Shown here piece by piece: positions 51,073 through 55,444 of a stretch of 55,444 nucleotides of DNA; the stretch's first letter is position 1, and every line of letters starts with the position of its first letter. Source of the stretch: UBA7683 sp964643895 (lineage in GTDB: Bacteria > Patescibacteriota > Saccharimonadia > Saccharimonadales > UBA7683); assembly GCA_964643895.1 (NCBI GenBank), contig CAZXUE010000005.1:1-55444 (forward strand). Reading direction: 5' to 3'. The notes below the pieces were generated by a model, which saw nothing but the letters and a program-made list of their open reading frames with translations, made no database searches and had not been told where the DNA came from. The position numbers and the translations under genes were made by a program.

Positions 51073-51447
51073 ATGGCCACCGCAAAAGTAGCGATTATAG
51101 AAGATGACATGGCGATCAGCCAAATGTACCGATTGAAGTTTGAGACCGAAGGCTATGAGGTGCAAACGGCCGACAATGGCCGCCTAGGATTAGAGCTAGT
51201 TGAAGAGTTTAAGCCGGATATTATCTTGCTTGATTTGATGATGCCAGAGATGACCGGGGACGAAATGCTAGCCGATCTTCGTAAAAAACCATGGGGCAAG
51301 GATGTGACGGTGATTATTCTGACAAACATGGGTGAAGAAGAAGCCCCAAAATCACTTAAGGCGCTGGGTGTACACTCATTCATCGTGAAGGCCGAGATGA
51401 CACCGCGACAGGTGGCCGAACGGGTTAAACTAGCCCTCCAGAGCTAG
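51073..51447 (+). CDS. single-domain response regulator
   Basis: A 124-residue lone REC domain: VAIIEDD, Asp in IILLDLMMPEMTGDEML, IILTNMG and SFIVKAEMT. It shares the LDLMMPxMTGDEML stretch and the length with the 50359 regulator, which suggests a local duplication. The ATG at 51073 follows GAGGG; a -35/-10-like pair (TTGACT 51033, TAAAAG 51056) is just upstream. The kinase at 44-46 kb is the only sensor in the window. Confidence 0.92.
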   Translation: MATAKVAIIEDDMAISQMYRLKFETEGYEVQTADNGRLGLELVEEFKPDIILLDLMMPEMTGDEMLADLRKKPWGKDVTVIILTNMGEEEAPKSLKALGVHSFIVKAEMTPRQVAERVKLALQS

Positions 51448-51455
51448 TTTAAGAA

Positions 51456-52274
51456 CTAAGCCTTAAGATCTATTCCTGCGGAAAGTTTGGCGGCCTTAAT
51501 GACGTTTTCAAATAATGCGCAGACAGTGAGTGGACCGACACCGCCTTTTTTGGGAGTAATTTTAAGATCGTCTCGTTCGTACACATCCTCGGCTAAATCA
51601 CCTACTGCCTTGCCAGCCTCAACCGCCACTCCAGCGTCCACCACAACGCCATTCAAGGGAATCATCTCGCTGGTAATAACACCCGGTGAACCTGTGGCAG
51701 TAATAATAATATCTGAGCTGCTTACCGCGGCCTCAATCGTATCAGACTCATTATACGCCGTTGCGTCAATTTGAGAGGCGCGCAGCATCCGCTCAAGCGG
51801 TTCGCCAACCAATTTGCCCCTACCGACAATGGTAATTTTTCGCCCTCGTAGCTCAACGCCGTATCCGGCAAGCAGCCACAAAATTGCGGTTGGCGTGGCC
51901 GGATCAAACATAGCCTCCTGGCCAAGCGCGTCCACGTCTTTTTCAGGCGCAACCGCATTCACAATTTCATCAGTCTGCGACGGATATTCAAGCGGTAATT
52001 GAACAATAATGCCATGTGTGGCAGCATCTTGATTGAGCTTTTTGATAGCGGCCAGTGCTTCGGATTGCTCAACTCTATGGATGTCGACATCAATCAGGAT
52101 ATCGGCACCATAGCGCTTTTTCAGGCGCATATAAATCTCGATTACAGGCTTTTCAACCGTTACTACAATCGCAAGTTTCGGCTGGATGTTATAGGCTTGA
52201 CGTAAGCCGCGCACTGCCTTCGCTTGACGCTCTTTGATAAAACCCGCTAGTTCGGAACCGTTTAATTCTTTCAT
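51456..52274 (-). CDS. folD: methylenetetrahydrofolate dehydrogenase/cyclohydrolase FolD
   Basis: A 272-residue bifunctional enzyme of one-carbon metabolism. IEIYMRLKKRYGADI has the catalytic Tyr and Lys; GIIVQLPLEYP, PEKDVDALG, the NADP loop TIVGRGKLVGEPL, and KKGGVGPLTVCAL are FolD blocks (the usual PGGVGPMT is slightly changed). It supplies formyl-THF for start-tRNA formylation and purines. Convergent with the response regulator. Confidence 0.93.
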   Translation of the reverse strand: MKELNGSELAGFIKERQAKAVRGLRQAYNIQPKLAIVVTVEKPVIEIYMRLKKRYGADILIDVDIHRVEQSEALAAIKKLNQDAATHGIIVQLPLEYPSQTDEIVNAVAPEKDVDALGQEAMFDPATPTAILWLLAGYGVELRGRKITIVGRGKLVGEPLERMLRASQIDATAYNESDTIEAAVSSSDIIITATGSPGVITSEMIPLNGVVVDAGVAVEAGKAVGDLAEDVYERDDLKITPKKGGVGPLTVCALFENVIKAAKLSAGIDLKA

Positions 52275-52321
52275 TACCCTTCAGTGTAACAGAGGTAGAG
52301 TAAAAATTAAACCAGCAGGAC

Positions 52322-52666
52322 CTAAACCTGTTCGATACGATTCCGGCAACTCATAATGATTTTTATAAGGAGCTCTCTGGCAAGCGGTTTTTCTACTGTA
52401 AACTGAATAGTACCTTTTGAGAGCGTATAACCAGCAAGCTCTTTCTCGAACTCCTTAATCGGTGCAGGACCGGGGAATAAACTCAGGTGGTCTTTATACG
52501 CAGCAAAATGAAGAAAGCTCTTGCCTTTAAACTTAAACGTTGGTATGCCGTAGCCAATAACTTCCTCAACCCCTGGCACCAGTTGGGTAACTAACGATTT
52601 AACTCGCTTCAGCTCCGCTTGCTGCGGTGGCTCGAGTGTGGCTAGATATTCATCAACGAGACTCAT
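52322..52666 (-). CDS. DUF1801 (YdhG-like) protein
   Basis: A 114-residue protein of the DUF1801 family, often annotated as an iron-chaperone-like protein on weak evidence. SLVDEYLATLEPPQQAELKR, GVEEVIGYGIPTFKFKGKS and the closing PLARELLIKIIMSCRNR are typical. The start at 52666 fits the family and lies 6 bases after TACAAT; with TTGTGG 17 bases further up this is another leaderless promoter. An upstream GTG extension (52699) is less likely. Confidence 0.8.
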   Translation of the reverse strand: MSLVDEYLATLEPPQQAELKRVKSLVTQLVPGVEEVIGYGIPTFKFKGKSFLHFAAYKDHLSLFPGPAPIKEFEKELAGYTLSKGTIQFTVEKPLARELLIKIIMSCRNRIEQV

Positions 52667-52797
52667 AGTTTTATTGTACTCGCTAGCCCAATCTGCCACA
52701 ACTTCGAGAACATTATGAGATACTAAACTTCAATAATCACATTGCTTTCATGCCACTTATGCTATAATTCCCCTTAAGTTAAACTGAGAGGAATTTT

Positions 52798-53403
52798 ATG
52801 GATGATATCCAAAGACCACAACCAACCGAATCGCCGCTGCCAGTGACACCGGCTCCAGCACCAACAGCCTATCCCACAACGAACGTCACACCAGGCGGAG
52901 TTTCTGAGCCTCGAAACTTTTTAGCAACCTTCTTGCTTGCATCATATGGTGGGATACTGGGACTTCGAAACTTTTACCTAGGCCAAAAAGCGCTTGGCTT
53001 TGTAAGGCTTGGTTTATTCTTAGGATATTTTCTGTTAATAATTCTCGGTATTTTTACCAAATCTGCGGTTGTCGGTCTCCTAGGAAGCGTGTTATTGCTC
53101 ATTGCTTACATTTGGTCGCTTGTTGACTTCTTCGTTGTGTATCTTTCTGTAAAAACAGATGCCGAAGGACAGCCGCTCACCAGAACCGCTCGTGATTCAA
53201 AATGGGCAAAAACCATCTTTATAGTCACAGTCGTTATCTCTACAATTGTGATAATTGGGGGTATAGTCCTAGCTCTTACTGGAGAAAGTTTATTTAAAAA
53301 AGCTGTCCGTGATAGCGGAAGTTCCAGCAACTCACTACAGTCAGATACCAAATTTGACTATGATTACAACAGCGACAGCAGCGACTACGAGTATAACTTT
53401 TAA
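52798..53403 (+). CDS. TM2-domain membrane protein
   Basis: A 201-residue protein. A Pro/Thr-rich cytoplasmic N-terminus of about 40 residues comes before a TM2 domain (LASYGGILGLRNFYLGQKALG ending IWSLVDFFVVYL). A third helix follows (TIFIVTVVISTIVIIGGIVLAL) and an acidic Asp/Tyr/Ser tail. TM2 proteins have no agreed function. TATAAT (52763-52768) and GAGAGG before the ATG support the start, and a perfect terminator follows. Confidence 0.8.
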   Translation: MDDIQRPQPTESPLPVTPAPAPTAYPTTNVTPGGVSEPRNFLATFLLASYGGILGLRNFYLGQKALGFVRLGLFLGYFLLIILGIFTKSAVVGLLGSVLLLIAYIWSLVDFFVVYLSVKTDAEGQPLTRTARDSKWAKTIFIVTVVISTIVIIGGIVLALTGESLFKKAVRDSGSSSNSLQSDTKFDYDYNSDSSDYEYNF

Positions 53404-53423
53404 ATACACCCCCCATCAGCAGA

Positions 53424-53447
53424 AACCCCTCTAAGTGCAGAGGGGTT
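53424..53447 (+). terminator. intrinsic terminator of the TM2 gene
   Basis: AACCCCTCT (53424-53432), 6-base loop, AGAGGGGTT (53439-53447) then T-rich DNA; 21 bases past the stop. Confidence 0.85.
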
Positions 53448-53495
53448 TTAATTTGTCTTTAGTTCTTGTATGGAAGTCCGTTGTCTATATTATAG

Positions 53496-54143
53496 CTACT
53501 CTGATAGCACAGTCTTCTGGTCACCATTTACTAGATAAACATCTCCGTCCTTAAATGTTTTGTGAGGAATCTTATTTTTAACGACATATTCGTACTCTTT
53601 TTCAACATCGTCGGATTCATGATGATTAGACCTGAAATGAACTATAGGGTGAAAATCTATGACACCCAGCCCATCCCAAACCTCGCCCGACTCATAACTC
53701 TCAACTTCCGCATCCTTATCATCGACAAGCTCGATGCCGTGAAGTGATTTTGCTAATACACAAAATGCCGCACTATATCCACCATATACAAGTTGCCCAG
53801 ACGCAACGAGGTCTTCAAAAACTTTGTCAAAACCACTTTGCCTAAATGCCTTGGCTAAAATAAACGTATTTCCACCCGTAATCCAAACCATGTCATAATT
53901 CTTTAGAACTTCTGCTAGATTACCGTTATCAAAATAATTCCGCAAGTCCAGTTGCTCAGCCATAAAGCCAAGTGCAGCAAGCCCCTTAATCTCGTCTTCC
54001 AGTCTTTGAGCAACTCTCGGCAAATCAGTTGAGAAATCGAGAGCATTCACGCTAACGGCAACCTTTGCACCCTCCTTACCTACAAGCTCTTTGAGTTTTT
54101 CAGGATAATTACCCATTCCGTATGATGATAAATATAGTTTCAT
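53496..54143 (-). CDS. peptidase S51 (PepE)-like protein
   Basis: A 215-residue protein of the peptidase E/cyanophycinase fold. WITGGNTFILAKAF and YGGYSAAFCVL place the nucleophile Ser after the Gly-Tyr turn; VIDFHPIVHFRSNHH is the usual His-bearing block. S51 dipeptidases release Asp-X peptides. TATTAT (54151-54156) ends 7 bases before the ATG. A repeat of about 110 bp lies immediately upstream. Confidence 0.8.
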   Translation of the reverse strand: MKLYLSSYGMGNYPEKLKELVGKEGAKVAVSVNALDFSTDLPRVAQRLEDEIKGLAALGFMAEQLDLRNYFDNGNLAEVLKNYDMVWITGGNTFILAKAFRQSGFDKVFEDLVASGQLVYGGYSAAFCVLAKSLHGIELVDDKDAEVESYESGEVWDGLGVIDFHPIVHFRSNHHESDDVEKEYEYVVKNKIPHKTFKDGDVYLVNGDQKTVLSE

Positions 54144-54175
54144 GATTTACATAATATCAAAACAGAGGCGAATTG

Positions 54176-54285
54176 CTTATAGCATGTGAGACTAGAACTA
54201 TTTTACAGATTGAAGATGCTCCTCAAGATTGAGAAGCATTGATAAAGTTAAAATCGTATCTGTTATTCAGATTGGAGGTCTATTG
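54176..54285. repeat. 110-bp dispersed repeat, copy 1
   Basis: About 80 per cent identical to 54971-55082. It contains ACAGAT ... ATCTGT inverted arms and the invariant GTATCTGTTATTCAGATTGG. On the plus strand it has an 18-residue frame from GTG 54186 (MRLELFYRLKMLLKIEKH). Confidence 0.65.
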
Positions 54286-54300
54286 TCGACGTTATAGCGT

Positions 54301-54939
54301 CTAGACTATCTCTAGAATCTTAGGGAATTGAGTAACGATATGTGTTGGTTGGAGCTCTTTTAGCTTATCTAGGTCATAGAACTTTCTATGCTCATCAGGG
54401 TAAAACAAAATTGAATCAATCCCCGCATTAGCCGCAGCCCCCAGGTCCTTGTCGGAATCGCCAATCATAACAGCCGCTTCCTTGCTACCCCCGAGTCTTT
54501 TTATGGCCAATTCTAGCGGTTCAGGATGTGGTTTATGATTAACCGTATCATCGGCGGCAATTATTTCATTAAAGAAGTTGCGAAGCGAATACTTGTCTAG
54601 TAAGTGGCCGACATTCTCGTGCGGAGAGGTAGTAATAAGCGCCAGCTTATGACCGCTTCCATGCAACTTCTCTAAGACTTCTAATGCGTCTGGATAAAGC
54701 TCGACTTCTGGCAAGTTTTTCTTAGCTATGACATCCGCATCACTGATAGCTTTTTTGATGTCAGATACACCCCACTCATGCATATACTGCGTAAACTGTC
54801 CGAAACTCGACCCTATTTCTTCGTCACTTTTGCTGACGCCCTGATTCTCTAATGCAGCTCTACAAGCATCTAGCCAAATGTCTAACGTTTTGGCGAGATT
54901 GCCGTCCCAGTCGAGGAGTATGTATTTATATCTCTTCAT
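54301..54939 (-). CDS. HAD-superfamily phosphatase
   Basis: A 212-residue haloacid-dehalogenase-type hydrolase. LLDWDGNLAKTLDIWLDAC is motif I (DxD, with Asn where Thr is usual), ALITTSPHE motif II, HKPHPEPLELAI motif III with Lys, and VMIGDSDKDLGAA motif IV. The helical cap lies between motifs I and II, as in phosphoglycolate phosphatase/beta-phosphoglucomutase relatives. Substrate unknown. TATACT (54948-54953) lies 8 bases before the ATG. Confidence 0.88.
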   Translation of the reverse strand: MKRYKYILLDWDGNLAKTLDIWLDACRAALENQGVSKSDEEIGSSFGQFTQYMHEWGVSDIKKAISDADVIAKKNLPEVELYPDALEVLEKLHGSGHKLALITTSPHENVGHLLDKYSLRNFFNEIIAADDTVNHKPHPEPLELAIKRLGGSKEAAVMIGDSDKDLGAAANAGIDSILFYPDEHRKFYDLDKLKELQPTHIVTQFPKILEIV

Positions 54940-54970
54940 TATTATCGAGTATACCAAAACATATTTGGAT

Positions 54971-55082
54971 TACTTAGAGCATCAGAGACAAGAACTTTTT
55001 AACAGATTGAAAATACTCCTCGAAATTGAGAAGCATTAACTTGGTTGAAATTGTATCTGTTATTCAGATTGGAGGGCCATTG
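54971..55082. repeat. 110-bp dispersed repeat, copy 2
   Basis: Copy of the 54176 repeat. It has a perfect 8-bp inverted repeat TAACAGAT/ATCTGTTA and, on the plus strand, a 24-residue frame ending LKILLEIEKH (54965-55039). It separates the RNA-ligase-like gene from the HAD gene. Confidence 0.65.
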
Positions 55083-55084
55083 TG

Positions 55085-55444
55085 CTACTTATTGGAACTA
55101 AGCTCGGCAGTGTAAATTAACTTGCCAGGAGGCGGCATACGATAGACCGATAGTTTACTAAGAGTAAAATCACCTTCGATCTTCAGCTTAGATAGTTCCT
55201 CCATCTCTTGGCCTGTTAATGGCGATTTGCTTCTCAGCGTGCAGTGTGGCATATATGGGAAATTGCTATCCTGGAGCTTTATTCCCGATTCAACAAACCT
55301 TTGATGCAGGGATCGTATTGAAGTCTCGTCCTTTAATTTCATAACCACTATGTCAGTGCCTGGAAATCTGTGAACTTTATCAAACGAGACTGTTATAGGC
55401 AATGTAGTGGCTGCTATTTCGTCAATTATCTTAAATAGCTCGTC
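55085..55444 (-). CDS. 2'-5' RNA ligase-like (2H phosphoesterase) protein, partial
   Basis: The gene runs off the window edge, so its N-terminus is missing; 119 codons are visible. MPHCTLRSKS gives one HxT-type motif of the two-histidine phosphoesterase family, near the C-terminus, and the last part (FTLSKLSVYRMPPPG) is the usual closing strand. The first His motif should lie beyond the edge. Such enzymes act on cyclic phosphate or 2'-5' RNA ends. Confidence 0.7.
   Translation of the reverse strand, partial: DELFKIIDEIAATTLPITVSFDKVHRFPGTDIVVMKLKDETSIRSLHQRFVESGIKLQDSNFPYMPHCTLRSKSPLTGQEMEELSKLKIEGDFTLSKLSVYRMPPPGKLIYTAELSSNK

Overview
The window looks like part of a Candidatus Saccharibacteria (TM7, Patescibacteria/CPR) genome, or a close relative. 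The reasons are: compact housekeeping genes of roughly mid-40s G+C; an alanyl-tRNA synthetase without the C-terminal domain; a broad set of envelope-acting enzymes (LysM-CHAP hydrolase, RuvX-MltG fusion, G5/DUF348 lytic transglycosylase, M15 D,D-carboxypeptidase); a short glycolytic block; and start codons that sit only 6-9 bases behind a TATAAT/TATACT box, which points to leaderless mRNAs. UGA is used as an ordinary stop (for example in ATGA gene overlaps), so this is not a glycine-UGA lineage. The assignment is inference from gene content; there is no rRNA in the window. The sequence is scaffolded: four runs of ten N lie at 8966, 11134, 34841 and 42791, and three of them interrupt real genes.

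Layout. 1-12 kb, almost all minus strand: membrane protein, CYTH protein, obg, LysM-CHAP hydrolase, then alaS, an FtsA/PilM-type ATPase, a baseplate-J-like membrane protein and a ruvX-mltG fusion. 12-25 kb: GSDH-type beta-propeller, an iscS-DUF218-mnmA overlap operon for tRNA thiolation, tatD, D,D-carboxypeptidase, lipoprotein, metG, YfiH-type protein, GH37 trehalase and a DEAD-box helicase. 25-31 kb is accessory: very small genes, then a chain of minus-strand genes (two nucleotidyltransferase-like, one acetyltransferase, several unknown). A diverged 38-codon plus-strand micro-ORF separates most of these, and terminator-like hairpins lie next to it. 31-37 kb: tmRNA, nudix-hypothetical-rsmA operon, Rpf-like transglycosylase, pcrA and nudix. 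37-42 kb: tail-anchored protein, pyk-pgk-tpiA operon and an orphan CdiA-type tRNase-like gene beside tRNA-Glu. 42-55 kb: umuD-umuC (umuC has an in-frame TGA), a 7TM histidine kinase, an acetyltransferase-like gene, pyruvoyl arginine decarboxylase, M16-like peptidase, two single-domain response regulators, folD and a run of small accessory enzymes with a second ~110-bp repeat between them.

Five small genes stand apart from this background. They lie at 1514-1651, 11966-12235, 25029-25196, 47526-48035 and 49769-50050. They are much richer in G+C, with C/G-ending codons. Each has a consensus or near-consensus -35/-10 promoter in AT-rich DNA and a strong Shine-Dalgarno sequence, and most are followed by a long perfect hairpin without a U tract. 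One is a Flp-type pilin and two are multi-pass membrane proteins. This contrast with the leaderless, lower-GC genes is one of the two most unusual features of the window; the alternating micro-ORF array at 26.99-29.54 kb is the other. Further points of note are the tmRNA with a 33-residue tag, palindromic repeats translated inside alaS and rsmA, and a 17-bp interrupted palindrome repeated inside iscS, tpiA and pgk.
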